Origin: a virus | DNA: 53,840 bases | IMG/VR virus record: IMGVR_UViG_3300019360_000004 | Location: 1 to 53,840 of that record | Strand: one strand, 5' to 3' | Made by a program: the position numbers and the translations under genes | In this document: piece by piece, positions 26,201 through 33,935 of the stretch | How positions within the stretch are numbered: the stretch's first letter is position 1 | Layout: each line of letters begins with the position of its first letter | Notes under the pieces: model-generated | What the model was told of the DNA's origin: nothing | What the model saw: the letters and a program-made list of their open reading frames with translations, nothing else | The model's database searches: none

Positions 26201-27338
26201 TGGCATGGCGGCATCGGTGGGACTCTGGCTGAGTAATACCCCAGTCATTTGGGAAAAAATGGGATCGGATATCGCCACCGTTACGCGGCAAATGAGGGAA
26301 TTAGAGGCAGCTCAAAGGCGCCTTTATACAGACTTAATACAATGGCAATTCCCTGGCACCGGTGCATTTAACTGGATCAATAAGGGCCAGTTAGAAATCC
26401 TTGGTCAGCTCGGAAAGAGACTGCATGAACTCATGATGCAGTGGGCTAGAGACACGACCGATGTCCAGGCTCTTTCCGTAGCGATGGCTCGTGATGTCAA
26501 CCTGGCCTTCGCCGCACTCGGAATACAGACAGGACAAGCACTGAAAGCCGCCGCTGAGAAGGCGATTGCCGCTTTTCAGGCCATCCAGCGGAGTGGCACC
26601 CTGACCGGCGAAGCGCTGCAAGAACTGTTTGTCCGCAATGTATTACCAGCCATCCAGCAAGCCTATGGCAGAATGACAGGCTCGATCATGGCCATGAATA
26701 TGACGATGGTCGATGCTGTAGCCGCCGCGCTCGATTTCTTAGGTGCCAAATCCGATAAGATGTTGCGAGACGAGGCCGACGCGGCCAAGCGTGCCTTTGA
26801 GATTATCAAAGCGGCAGGTGCAGCCACCGGCCAAAATCTCGAGGATATCTGGACCAACGATGTCCTTCCCAAAATCGAAAAAGCTTACGGCAAGATGGCC
26901 GATAAGATTGTCGACGATAATAAGAAAATCCGTGACAGCGCGATGGAAGCCGCAGCAGCCGTAGGGCTCTTGGTCCCCACGAGTGTTGCTCCGCCCACTG
27001 GCCCTTTCCCTGGACCTCCGTCTGATGTCCCCTATGTTCCGCCATTAGGCCCTGGACCAGCTTCATACCAGCACGGCACCGCCTACGTCCCACGTACCGC
27101 CTGGTACCAACTCCACCAGGGCGAGCAGGTCGTGCCGCGTGGCATGCCCCAAGGGCAACCAGGGCGCGATGTGGCCGGCCCGATTCAGGTCACGTTTGGC
27201 CAAATCACCGTGCAGGTCCAGGGTGACGCCGGTGGCCGGGCCCCACAACAGCTCGGCCGTGACGTGGAAGAAGCCCTGGATAAAGCGATTCGTGCGGGAC
27301 GGTTTACCTACCAGATGAAACGTGCACTAGGATTGTAA
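23289..27338 (+). CDS. Tail tape measure protein
   Basis: A 1349-aa protein whose length sets tail length. Residues about 150-420 carry the TP901-type core: LYQVLSAGVEPAKAVAFLKE, TKTMAAYKIPVEQASAV, VGQGTLQQFAQAMPQV and TGFASLLRQLSQN. A long Ala/Gln-rich coiled coil follows (about 650-920), with two imitating repeats around LTGEALQELFVRNVLPAIQQAYG and QNLEDIWTNDVLPKIEKAYG. A Pro-rich linker and QVPRGMP-type tail end the protein. By far the largest gene in the window. Confidence 0.92.
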   Translation: MPMVVLELQAKGAAEATQAVKSVGDALTQFATVVARSSADTAALAQAVAKAEATMGQLRPTTQADADNLRVLQQQVTAVKDSLGAMTTATQQTATATQQGATSIKQFEQTVQSSSQAVKGATQDSRTWQVSLLDLAKAGAVMGLGFQGISTIAGWFRDAMSSTVQFQQAMANVNTLVLGSTQVQAQLRTELLQLPPILGSATELAKGLYQVLSAGVEPAKAVAFLKESALLAKAGLADLDTATIALTKTMAAYKIPVEQASAVSDVLFKAVEVGQGTLQQFAQAMPQVTQLAAAMGVNFKDTAAVMATLSQTFKSTDTAATGFASLLRQLSQNSAEFLALGIDIKKVISEEGIIGAIRILQQVTGGSSERLRKFVQDAEGVNAALALMGPQFQTLIEAQRKMGEAAGVVGKAVKEQTQTAGEAWTALVSSLDKLAQQLAPPFLGAFAAIVQGAVILIENLRTLTKTVINLFTFKPTNVLPTEIQKTGEAAKAAAENVKLLDDAFRDTTDRGERVKRALENVKPTLEGNTIEYTNLGTTLGVVIPQMDTVAKKAEAQKNAFDESTKTLTGFNTALNNIKKSGEIGQIIPTEELQKNLKTVINSLGEFAESGILSNTQVRQAFVQTEKTIRETQGTGSQTYQDLIAMWSGWEAQVRNSTGVVSKEVAQAAAVQAAAAAQAKQALEGEAQARLAEAQVMLQLAESKTVAERKIAQAAVDTAKQAVLSAREQTLAAEQVALAKQKQAVQADLTVKVEERNARLIEINAKMEANAVEQAALAHIRAGEAALAAARQKQVAAETALRLVAAQREEAQAVVQGAQAVVAAAESRLQAALVTSRGVIDANVRMAQGDVEAAKQALFAAQQKELAAQQTALAYKRVEIASDTSTSTEVRNQQLAANAAQQAALAREKGAAQAAEGYRQIQQSSQTAGKSERERIDALREGFTDTESGITKFSDGLSLNISRVKDLSFTITGMAASVGLWLSNTPVIWEKMGSDIATVTRQMRELEAAQRRLYTDLIQWQFPGTGAFNWINKGQLEILGQLGKRLHELMMQWARDTTDVQALSVAMARDVNLAFAALGIQTGQALKAAAEKAIAAFQAIQRSGTLTGEALQELFVRNVLPAIQQAYGRMTGSIMAMNMTMVDAVAAALDFLGAKSDKMLRDEADAAKRAFEIIKAAGAATGQNLEDIWTNDVLPKIEKAYGKMADKIVDDNKKIRDSAMEAAAAVGLLVPTSVAPPTGPFPGPPSDVPYVPPLGPGPASYQHGTAYVPRTAWYQLHQGEQVVPRGMPQGQPGRDVAGPIQVTFGQITVQVQGDAGGRAPQQLGRDVEEALDKAIRAGRFTYQMKRALGL

Positions 27339-27340
27339 AC

Positions 27341-27712
27341 ATGGCGCTGACACTGACCAAGAATGCATTGTCGGTGACATTCCCTCGTGGCCGGATTTTC
27401 CCGACGACGACAGGCTACCGGATTAACCAGGTGCTCGAGGAGTCTGAAGACTTGACACCGCAGGCCACTGAGCTAGGCGGCACACTGACGGAGTACCAGG
27501 TCGAGCTCCTCGGCGTGGATACGACACTCGAAGCAAGTTTTCGCACCTTCTTCGAAGACGCTAGCGTACGCTGGGCGCTCAACACCATTACGCTCACCCT
27601 AGAGGACGCGACGACTTTTACCGGGCGCTGGTGGGGGCCGCTCAGTCATCAGCCTACGCAATATACGGCGGGGCTCTTTCGTATTAGCTTTTTCTTTCGC
27701 GTGGAGATTTAA
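27341..27712 (+). CDS. Distal tail-type protein
   Basis: A 123-aa protein two bases after the tape measure. The pattern RINQVLEESEDLTPQATELGGTLTEYQ and a strand-rich end (TFTGRWWGPLSHQP, ISFFFRVEI) fit a distal tail or tail-tip ring protein. Assigned mainly by order. Confidence 0.5.
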   Translation: MALTLTKNALSVTFPRGRIFPTTTGYRINQVLEESEDLTPQATELGGTLTEYQVELLGVDTTLEASFRTFFEDASVRWALNTITLTLEDATTFTGRWWGPLSHQPTQYTAGLFRISFFFRVEI

Positions 27713-27716
27713 GATT

Positions 27717-28205
27717 ATGGCTGGTGTCTACACCATTAATTCCGGGGGTGCACTCACGTTGGTCAACGCGGCATGTACCGTGGTGTTTCTCCATGCGAGT
27801 GCGACTCAATCGTTACAAGTCCTGCGGTGTTATCTAGCGCAGACCGGGACGACAACAATTGAGATGGTCCCGGTCCAACTCAGCACCCAGGTCAGCGCTT
27901 TCCCCACGCTTACAAGTGCCACCCCACGCGCACATGATGGCTGGTCTACCTCGCAAATTGTCGGCGGAACCGCAGGCGCTGCCGGGACGTGCGGCGTCAA
28001 CGCCAGTGCTGAAGGCGGGGGGGCACGTACGATTCGATGGGAAGGGGCCTTCCAGAATACCCTCGGTTGGGAATGGAAGCCCAACACGGAAGACGAGATA
28101 TGGACACTCCAGGCCAACGGAGCATCGGGCTTCGGCGTGCATATTCCCGCAGCGCTGACCGGGCGTACCGGGTGGCGTGTTTCGCTCACCTTCCGTGAAT
28201 TGTAG
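27717..28205 (+). CDS. Tail-tip structural protein
   Basis: A 162-aa beta protein (NSGGALTLVNAACTVVFLHA...) with a Trp-rich centre (GWEWKPNTEDEIWTLQANG). It is similar in style to small carbohydrate-facing tail proteins. No definite family. Confidence 0.5.
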   Translation: MAGVYTINSGGALTLVNAACTVVFLHASATQSLQVLRCYLAQTGTTTIEMVPVQLSTQVSAFPTLTSATPRAHDGWSTSQIVGGTAGAAGTCGVNASAEGGGARTIRWEGAFQNTLGWEWKPNTEDEIWTLQANGASGFGVHIPAALTGRTGWRVSLTFREL

Positions 28206-28209
28206 CCAT

Positions 28210-29679
28210 ATGAGCATTGTTTCCCTCTTGCGGAAAGACACAGATGGGGCAGGCCGCCGGCGCATCTTACGCCCGATTATGCGGGCACCCACCGGTGCAC
28301 CCATTACGGCCTCGCCGCATCTGGCCTTAGGTCGGCAACCCGTGTGGCTTGTAGAAATCCCGGGCGCCTCGCAATATCTCGCCACCCGTGAGATCACACT
28401 TGAGGGACGGAGCTATCTTCCGATCCTGGCGCCTGGCGGGATTGCGGATATTACCCGTGAACTCCTCACCGGGGATGTGCCTCGCGTCAGTAATGCGACA
28501 ATCCAAATTGTGAATGCGACGCTTTACTCTGGGCTCATCAATTCGTACCAGCTCGACAATCAGCCCATGCGTATTCTCGCAGGATTTCTTGGCTATCCCT
28601 ACGAGCAATATCGCGTACTGTTTACCGGCCCACTCGATAACTGGCAGGCCCAACGCCGGCGATTTCAACTTGAAGCGCTTGACGGAACCTTCCAACGCCA
28701 TGTCACGCTTCCGGCGATTGATGGGGCGACGTTCGGTACCCTCACCAATCCTGCCGATGTCATCCAATACCTCGCGCAAACCTATGTACCCCTCCTCACC
28801 CTCAACGTCGATAGCGTGGCACGGTTCAAGGCTGCCCGGACGGCCTGGACCTTCCAAGGGAGTGTGGATGAAGGAACCAACAGTTTCGATCTCTTCGTCC
28901 GCATGGCGCACCAGGCGCAAGGCCGATATATTGAGTCACCCAATGGGGAGGGGCAACTCATCCCACTAGAGTCGTCTACCCCACCATTGCAGACGTTTAC
29001 CGCCAGTGAGATTGCCCCGGACTCTGTGACGCTTGGGCGCTCTGCAGAATCGGAAGTCTATACCGACATTTACGTATGGTATGGCCGTGATCCTACGCTG
29101 GGGACTGCGAGCAGTGTAACCGCCTATGCCGGGGCAGTGGTGGCCACGCCGGATGGTACGACACATCCCACTGACCCACTCCATGTGCTCTGTCAGCTGG
29201 CCTCGACAGCACTCAATGGCATCAGCCACCGACTGGATTATCTAGCAGACTGGATCGGGAGTGCCACTGAGGCTCATCGTTTGCTCAAGTTCCTGGTTAT
29301 CTGGCATACGCAACGGCGGCATGTGGTGCACTTTAGCACCTGGTCACAGGCGTGGCAACGCGATGTCACGGACGCGATTACCGTGATGCATGACCTGGTG
29401 CCCGCACAGGTGCAGACGTTCGAGATTGTCGCAACCACTAACCGGGGACCGCATAGTGAGGTAGTGACTCAGGAGTTGGATCATCCCTATTGGCATGCGT
29501 GGGTTGAACATTGGGGCACCGTGACCTCTGGAGCCAATCCCTTACCACCCGGCGTTGATCCTGCACCGATTGCTGGTGATCCGTGGGACCCGACAATCCA
29601 GGAGACATTGATTATTAGTGAGGATTGGGAACCAGGCATCCTCGAACTGTTGATTCTGCGTGAGACGTGGGAGACTTGA
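28210..29679 (+). CDS. Baseplate hub-like tail protein
   Basis: A 489-aa protein. The N-terminal third has EIPGASQYLATREITLEGRSY and later GDVPRVSNATIQIVNA, FTGPLDNWQAQRRRFQLEALD, the pattern of tail-tip proteins that nucleate tube assembly. The C-terminus ends in two short repeats, ETLIISEDWEPG and ELLILRETWET. Start 28210 has AGCC before it and a weak site. Position after the distal tail genes supports the role. Confidence 0.55.
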   Translation: MSIVSLLRKDTDGAGRRRILRPIMRAPTGAPITASPHLALGRQPVWLVEIPGASQYLATREITLEGRSYLPILAPGGIADITRELLTGDVPRVSNATIQIVNATLYSGLINSYQLDNQPMRILAGFLGYPYEQYRVLFTGPLDNWQAQRRRFQLEALDGTFQRHVTLPAIDGATFGTLTNPADVIQYLAQTYVPLLTLNVDSVARFKAARTAWTFQGSVDEGTNSFDLFVRMAHQAQGRYIESPNGEGQLIPLESSTPPLQTFTASEIAPDSVTLGRSAESEVYTDIYVWYGRDPTLGTASSVTAYAGAVVATPDGTTHPTDPLHVLCQLASTALNGISHRLDYLADWIGSATEAHRLLKFLVIWHTQRRHVVHFSTWSQAWQRDVTDAITVMHDLVPAQVQTFEIVATTNRGPHSEVVTQELDHPYWHAWVEHWGTVTSGANPLPPGVDPAPIAGDPWDPTIQETLIISEDWEPGILELLILRETWET

Positions 29680-29682
29680 GTT

Positions 29683-30360
29683 ATGGGATTAACCAATTGG
29701 GAAATCACAACCTCAACAATCCCCTCTGGTAGTACGTTAACGGTAAAAGAGACTGTGGGCAGCATTCGGGGATTTGGGAGCCTCTATTATAACGGCGATG
29801 CTGTTAGCAGTACTTATAGCACCATAGGTTATTATGGAGCAACGGCCCGGTTGAGTAGTACATACACACGGGGCTTGACGAAAGGGCGTATACGTTTCCT
29901 GCAACGTCAGGATCTAGCCACTACTAATCAGTATCAGGGTATAGTGCTCTTTATGAGTACGGCGAACGTAACAGATACCAGCGGTAGTTGTTATATCCTT
30001 GGCGGAGATACGTTGCAATGGGCCCTCCTTAAAACAACTACGGGAATGCGTAATCTTGCCATCATTGCATCCTCAGTAACTGGGCCACTCCCCACAACAG
30101 CAACGCCATATGCGATGGAAATACATTGGGCTTCTGATGCCACGCAATATGGTGGTACCTCTATTGCTCTTTTTGCTGGTACAACGCTGAATTTTACTGA
30201 TCTCACCTTGCGACTCAATTATACAGATACTTCTAGCCCACTCAGTACCAGCGTAGGGGAAGGGCCAGCCTGGATATATCGTGTTGGTACCACAAGTCCT
30301 TTTTCAGCAAATCTTGGACGTAATGTCCAAGATAATCACAACATTTATCAATGGCAATAA
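29683..30360 (+). CDS. Putative tail-tip adhesin 1
   Basis: A 225-aa beta-rich, Ser/Thr/Tyr-rich protein that shares its C-terminal pattern (TDTSSPLSTSVGEG, then an aromatic and a Gly/Ser-rich end) with the next gene. The shared layout resembles concanavalin-like domains. Last large genes of the tail module commonly bind the receptor, so a receptor-binding role is likely but inferred. Confidence 0.55.
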   Translation: MGLTNWEITTSTIPSGSTLTVKETVGSIRGFGSLYYNGDAVSSTYSTIGYYGATARLSSTYTRGLTKGRIRFLQRQDLATTNQYQGIVLFMSTANVTDTSGSCYILGGDTLQWALLKTTTGMRNLAIIASSVTGPLPTTATPYAMEIHWASDATQYGGTSIALFAGTTLNFTDLTLRLNYTDTSSPLSTSVGEGPAWIYRVGTTSPFSANLGRNVQDNHNIYQWQ

Positions 30361-30369
30361 GGTGCTGGA

Positions 30370-31059
30370 ATGCCCTCTGTCGCCCTCGCCGCTAACAGCG
30401 CCTGGACCTTCTACGTCACTGACGTGGGTATGTCTGCCGCGCTCAGTGCCAGTAACCCCATTCTCGGCACCAGTGCGCTGCGTATCGCCCGCAACGCCGT
30501 GGGCACCAGCAACATTAGCGCCCATGGTGCCCTCATCACCTGGTCTCATGGCTGGACCCGTGGCCGTATGCGCACCGCCTACCGCCTGGACACACATACC
30601 GCAACTACAGATCATGGCATGGGCCTCTACTGCCTTGCCTCCCAGGCAGACCTGACGGCGGGCGTCGGGGCCTGCTATGCCCTCGCACTTCGCACCAGCA
30701 CAACCGGGGGCACCATCGATAGCCTGCGCCTTGTGAAGTACAGCGCTGGCCTCGCGGCGCCCACCGGCGGCGTAGTGCTTGCGACCTATGCAACCGGCAA
30801 TATTGTGCTGGGAACCATCGTATGCATCGAACTTGAATGGCGCGTCGATCTGACCGCACTCGGCGGCGTGGCACTCACTGGTCGGTATGCGACCGGTTTC
30901 GTCTTACCAGCCCAACCTACACTGCCCACGGTACTCACCTATACGGACACCAGCAGTCCATTGACGAGCAGTGTGGGCGAGGGCGTCTGGATATTCGCCA
31001 ACGGCACAGGTGATCACACAAGCACATTTGGGGAGACCGCAGGCTTCCACCTGCCCTAG
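30370..31059 (+). CDS. Putative tail-tip adhesin 2, paralogue of adhesin 1
   Basis: A 229-aa protein sharing YTDTSSPLTSSVGEG near its end and the R(I/M)R entry to the central domain with the preceding gene, but with very different loops. Its base composition is noticeably more GC-rich than adhesin 1. Tandem diverged copies fit alternative receptor-binding tips. Confidence 0.55.
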   Translation: MPSVALAANSAWTFYVTDVGMSAALSASNPILGTSALRIARNAVGTSNISAHGALITWSHGWTRGRMRTAYRLDTHTATTDHGMGLYCLASQADLTAGVGACYALALRTSTTGGTIDSLRLVKYSAGLAAPTGGVVLATYATGNIVLGTIVCIELEWRVDLTALGGVALTGRYATGFVLPAQPTLPTVLTYTDTSSPLTSSVGEGVWIFANGTGDHTSTFGETAGFHLP

Positions 31060-31069
31060 AGGGCCCCTT

Positions 31070-31273
31070 ATGCCACCTGTGACGACTGCGCTCCATATCG
31101 CATTGACACGAGGACGCCTCCCCGCCTGGATAGTTCTCGACATATTGCAGCGCCAAGGGTATAGTGAATTTGAAACCCTCACGACGCTATTACTCGAAGT
31201 GCAATGTGGGAGTATACAGGTAGATCCACGGGGAAGATTATCTCTTCAAGAAGGGACATTATGCAGTCTATAA
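31070..31273 (+). CDS. Small hypothetical protein
   Basis: A 67-aa protein (MPPVTTALHIALTRGRLP...) with a helical centre (WIVLDILQRQGYSEFETLTTLLLEV). ATG 31070 follows GAGGGCCCC. Overlaps the next start by 13 bp. Function unknown. Confidence 0.5.
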   Translation: MPPVTTALHIALTRGRLPAWIVLDILQRQGYSEFETLTTLLLEVQCGSIQVDPRGRLSLQEGTLCSL

Positions 31274-31515
31274 GCACATGCGACTATGAGGAGAAAATTA
31301 CGCTTGTACGAGCACCTACCCCTACCAAGGAAACCCGTGTTGTGGATGTCGGTCCTATCACGCGGGTACGCTGTCCTGGCTGCGGCCACACCGTGACCGT
31401 GGGTTATGCCCCTGGCGGAAGCGGGGCGTCACACTGTGGGCTAGTATTTCGCATCGAAGTGCGGCAGCTCGATCTCCTCGTGCGCCATCAGGGACAGCCC
31501 GTTGCCCGTTCATGA
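31261..31515 (+). CDS. Small zinc-ribbon-like protein
   Basis: An 84-aa protein with CPGCGHTVTVGYAPGG and a later Cys in SHCGLVF, a short metal-binding pattern. AAGAAGGG precedes ATG 31261. Its stop overlaps the next ATG (ATGA). Function unknown. Confidence 0.5.
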   Translation: MQSISTCDYEEKITLVRAPTPTKETRVVDVGPITRVRCPGCGHTVTVGYAPGGSGASHCGLVFRIEVRQLDLLVRHQGQPVARS

Positions 31516-31751
31516 GGGAGCATGCCGTGAATATCGAAAATCGATGTCTACATCCCATCACGACGACTCGCACGGTGCCAATTGAGCGGTATAATCGCGA
31601 TGGCACAATGAGACGCCGTGTGCCTGCGGCACAATGGCATACCTGTGTAGGTTGTGGCGCGTCCTTTTATCAGGAGGCCACCCTGCAACAAGAGGGGTAT
31701 GCAGTGCAGCCAACGCCCCCGCCCGCACAAGCGAACGACGTGTACTGCTAA
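31512..31751 (+). CDS. Small Cys-containing protein at the end of the late operon
   Basis: A 79-aa protein with RRRVPAAQWHTCVGCGASFYQEA, a single CxxC knuckle, and a Pro-rich tail. A second possible start is GTG 31527, which is better spaced from GGGAG. It is the last rightward gene before the convergent leftward module; no clear terminator is seen between them. Confidence 0.5.
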   Translation: MREHAVNIENRCLHPITTTRTVPIERYNRDGTMRRRVPAAQWHTCVGCGASFYQEATLQQEGYAVQPTPPPAQANDVYC

Positions 31752-31772
31752 GAAATAAACACTGTGTAAATC

Positions 31773-32006
31773 CTAGTGTCGCCCTACCGAAATCACTCGG
31801 GGCAATGCTGTCCCATCGCCCATGATCGTACATCCCGCCAACGGCCACCGCATATGCAGTTGCATCAACGCCCGCGCAGCAAGACTGTCGATGAGAGTCA
31901 ATGAACCTACAAACGGCGTCAGTGTCATATCAAGCAAGTGTGGAATACGTATCCCACAAGGAGCATCCTGTGGGTTTAATACCACAATCTGTGTTAACGA
32001 CGCCAT
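31773..32006 (-). CDS. Small hypothetical protein
   Basis: A 77-aa protein starting MASLTQIVVLNPQ behind GGGGGGT on the minus strand; the longer frame to 32057 lacks such a site. Contains APCGIRIPHLLDMTLTPFVG. It overlaps the upstream secreted-protein gene by 13 bp. Function unknown. Last gene of the leftward module. Confidence 0.45.
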   Translation of the reverse strand: MASLTQIVVLNPQDAPCGIRIPHLLDMTLTPFVGSLTLIDSLAARALMQLHMRWPLAGCTIMGDGTALPRVISVGRH

Positions 32007-32281
32007 GGATACCCCCCATAAGTGTGCCAAGGCCATAGAGTAGGCCAATGCGTCCATAAGAGAGGCTGAGGCGCTATAACCACAACTGGCGGGGGTGGTG
32101 CAGGCCGCTCAGGTAATGGGGTATGCACTACTCCAAGAACAGTGCCAGAAGGACATTCCTGATTCGTAAGCAGCGCCTGCCCTGAGGCCAGATGACAGAT
32201 ACGAAGGTCTGGGGCCGCGTCCCCGCCTTCGGCCAGAAACAGCAATCCGAAACCCACAAAGCACAATACCATAGCAAACAC
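31994..32281 (-). CDS. Small secreted protein
   Basis: A 95-aa protein with an N-terminal signal sequence (FAMVLCFVGFGLLFLAEG, cleavage near GGDAA), a Cys pair (DLRICHLASGQALLTNQECP) and a Pro/Trp-rich tail. GTG 32281 is preceded by AAGGAG with 6 bp spacing and is preferred to TTG 32311. It could act in the host envelope, for example in exclusion of other phages; inferred. Confidence 0.55.
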   Translation of the reverse strand: MFAMVLCFVGFGLLFLAEGGDAAPDLRICHLASGQALLTNQECPSGTVLGVVHTPLPERPAPPPPVVVIAPQPLLWTHWPTLWPWHTYGGYPWRR

Positions 32282-32337
32282 GGTTCTCTCCTTCTTACGG
32301 CCAGTCACCAAATGCAGGGACTGCCCACCAGTGGCCT

Positions 32338-32721
32338 CTACGGTTGGAGCGTACCACGCAAATTTTGGATCTTGTCCGGTTGTCGCAGTTGAAACATGAC
32401 CGTATTCGACGGCACACTCTCCATTCCAGCCGCATCAACGGCAGTCACGTACCAGCAATAGATCCCATTCAGCGTCACGGCACTATCCGTATAGTCACTC
32501 GAGGTGATCGGCAACGGCGTTGGTGTCAACCGGGGGAAATTGGCAGGGACTCCGATAGGACACGTCGCATTTAAGCGATAGACATGGACACCAATGGCCA
32601 AGTCCGCTCCTTGTACATACGTATCCCATGCGAGCTTGACAGAGAGAGCATAAGCAGGGATTTGGAGGATGCTCACGAGAAGCCCGAGTCCAAGTATACT
32701 ACTCCACAGTTTTCGTTCCAT
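32338..32721 (-). CDS. Secreted fibronectin type III-like protein
   Basis: A 127-aa protein with a signal peptide (ILGLGLLVSILQIPAYALS) and an Fn3-like domain: VKLAWDTYVQGADL, IGVHVYRLN, SSDYTDSAVTLNGIYCWYV, TAVDAAGMESVPSNTV. ATG 32721 follows GGAAAGGAT. It is probably exported to the envelope or cell surface; partner unknown. Confidence 0.65.
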   Translation of the reverse strand: MERKLWSSILGLGLLVSILQIPAYALSVKLAWDTYVQGADLAIGVHVYRLNATCPIGVPANFPRLTPTPLPITSSDYTDSAVTLNGIYCWYVTAVDAAGMESVPSNTVMFQLRQPDKIQNLRGTLQP

Positions 32722-32764
32722 TGCTGTATCCTTTCCTCTCATTGTCTGAAATACCAAGTCATCA

Positions 32765-33289
32765 TTATCGCCCATACGGCAATACTCGGACCGCCCAGCG
32801 GATGAAGTACGCGCCATCGGCTCGCGGGATCGTCTCAGTAATACACGGGCGTACTTCAGTTTCCCACCACTGCTGAGGAACCCAGCCGCCTTGTGAGACG
32901 TGATTAACCTTGGCATTACAGTCGTAGAACATCATCCCGTGCTCGGCCGTCAACGCGACGCCGACGGTGTGGGTCTGCCGATAGGCCCAGCGGACATTCA
33001 TGGCGTCGCGCGACTGACACCAGGGACCGGTCCATTGCAGAAAGGCCAGGCCATAGTCCGGCATGGCCGCGGGGGTGCGGCGATAGGAGGCGTGAGCCGC
33101 TTCGAGCGCGGCCAATAATTGCGACGGGTTCATATAGCCTCGGCGCTCGAAGCCCTCCAGTAGCGGGCGTAACGTCATCACCGGGCGCTGGAGAATAGCG
33201 GCTAGAGCACAAGGACCACAATTAGCCCCGAACGCCTCAAAGGCATCGTGGACATCCTGGGGGGTGTAGAGTTGACTGTACAGCAGCAT
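32765..33289 (-). CDS. Papain-like cysteine peptidase candidate
   Basis: A 174-aa protein with GANCGPCALAAIL (Cys near residue 24-27 at the head of a helix) and a later LTAEHGMMFYDC carrying a candidate His, followed by an aromatic VPQQWWETEV. This Cys-helix then His-on-strand order is that of papain/C39-like peptidases. ATG 33289 is 3 bp after the upstream stop. No export signal was seen. The role is unknown. Confidence 0.55.
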   Translation of the reverse strand: MLLYSQLYTPQDVHDAFEAFGANCGPCALAAILQRPVMTLRPLLEGFERRGYMNPSQLLAALEAAHASYRRTPAAMPDYGLAFLQWTGPWCQSRDAMNVRWAYRQTHTVGVALTAEHGMMFYDCNAKVNHVSQGGWVPQQWWETEVRPCITETIPRADGAYFIRWAVRVLPYGR

Positions 33290-33291
33290 AG

Positions 33292-33501
33292 CTAAATCCG
33301 TTTCTCCGTCCAGGCCGACAATGTGACCACAGGATATTTGGCGACTCGGGGAACCCGCACTTTCCCCACATCTGTGTGCGGACGGTCCTGCAATACACCA
33401 ACACGGTCCGCAGGTGCAAGCGGCTGACGAGCTCGCCGCACTTCCTTCGACAGGGGAACCAGATTTCTCGACGTAGAAATGAATGATGAAGATTCTTCCA
33501 T
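33292..33501 (-). CDS. Small hypothetical protein
   Basis: A 69-aa basic protein (MEESSSFISTSRNLVPLSK...) behind AAGGAGAT. It is immediately upstream of the peptidase-like gene and probably co-translated. Function unknown. Confidence 0.5.
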   Translation of the reverse strand: MEESSSFISTSRNLVPLSKEVRRARQPLAPADRVGVLQDRPHTDVGKVRVPRVAKYPVVTLSAWTEKRI

Positions 33502-33625
33502 ACCAATCGATCTCCTTCCTCGGTTCACCCCAGCCCCGCTCTATGGCCATTTCACTAACCCCAGAGTCGAAAGAACAGCTCGGGGCACGGGTATCCCGTG
33601 TGGCCGCTGGGAGTGGAACCCTACG

Positions 33626-33922
33626 TCAATGAGATTTTTCATCGGCGTCTAACCAGCCAATACGCTGACCCACCGCCTCCGCTTCGCGTTGGGCGGCCGC
33701 AATCTCTTCCGCCGTCCATCGTGCGGCCGCGCGTCGCTGCCGCCAGGGTGTCTTCGTTTTACGAGATAATGGTCGCGTCGGACGTTCGGACGACGGCTTC
33801 CGCACCCGTTGCGTCGCGGTCCGGCTACGAAGATCCAGCAACCGCTGACGCATCAATACGCGGTCCAGAATATGGATAGCAAGGAGGTAGAAGGGGTCAT
33901 CTGCAGGAGGATGTTGATTCAT
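33626..33922 (-). CDS. Small basic hypothetical protein
   Basis: A 98-aa protein (MNQHPPADDPFYLLAIHILD...) with a strongly basic middle (SRKTKTPWRQRRAAARW) and an Ala/Glu helix at the end, suggesting nucleic-acid contact. ATG 33922 follows GGGGATA. The 125-bp gap to the next gene holds a small hairpin, CACGGG-TAT-CCCGTG, at 33586-33600. Confidence 0.45.
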   Translation of the reverse strand: MNQHPPADDPFYLLAIHILDRVLMRQRLLDLRSRTATQRVRKPSSERPTRPLSRKTKTPWRQRRAAARWTAEEIAAAQREAEAVGQRIGWLDADEKSH

Positions 33923-33935
33923 AGAATATCCCCTA

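Noticed and set aside
31752-31800. Terminator between the convergent late and leftward modules
   Set aside because: Only a weak ACACT/AGTGT pairing with an 11-nt loop and no T-run was seen.
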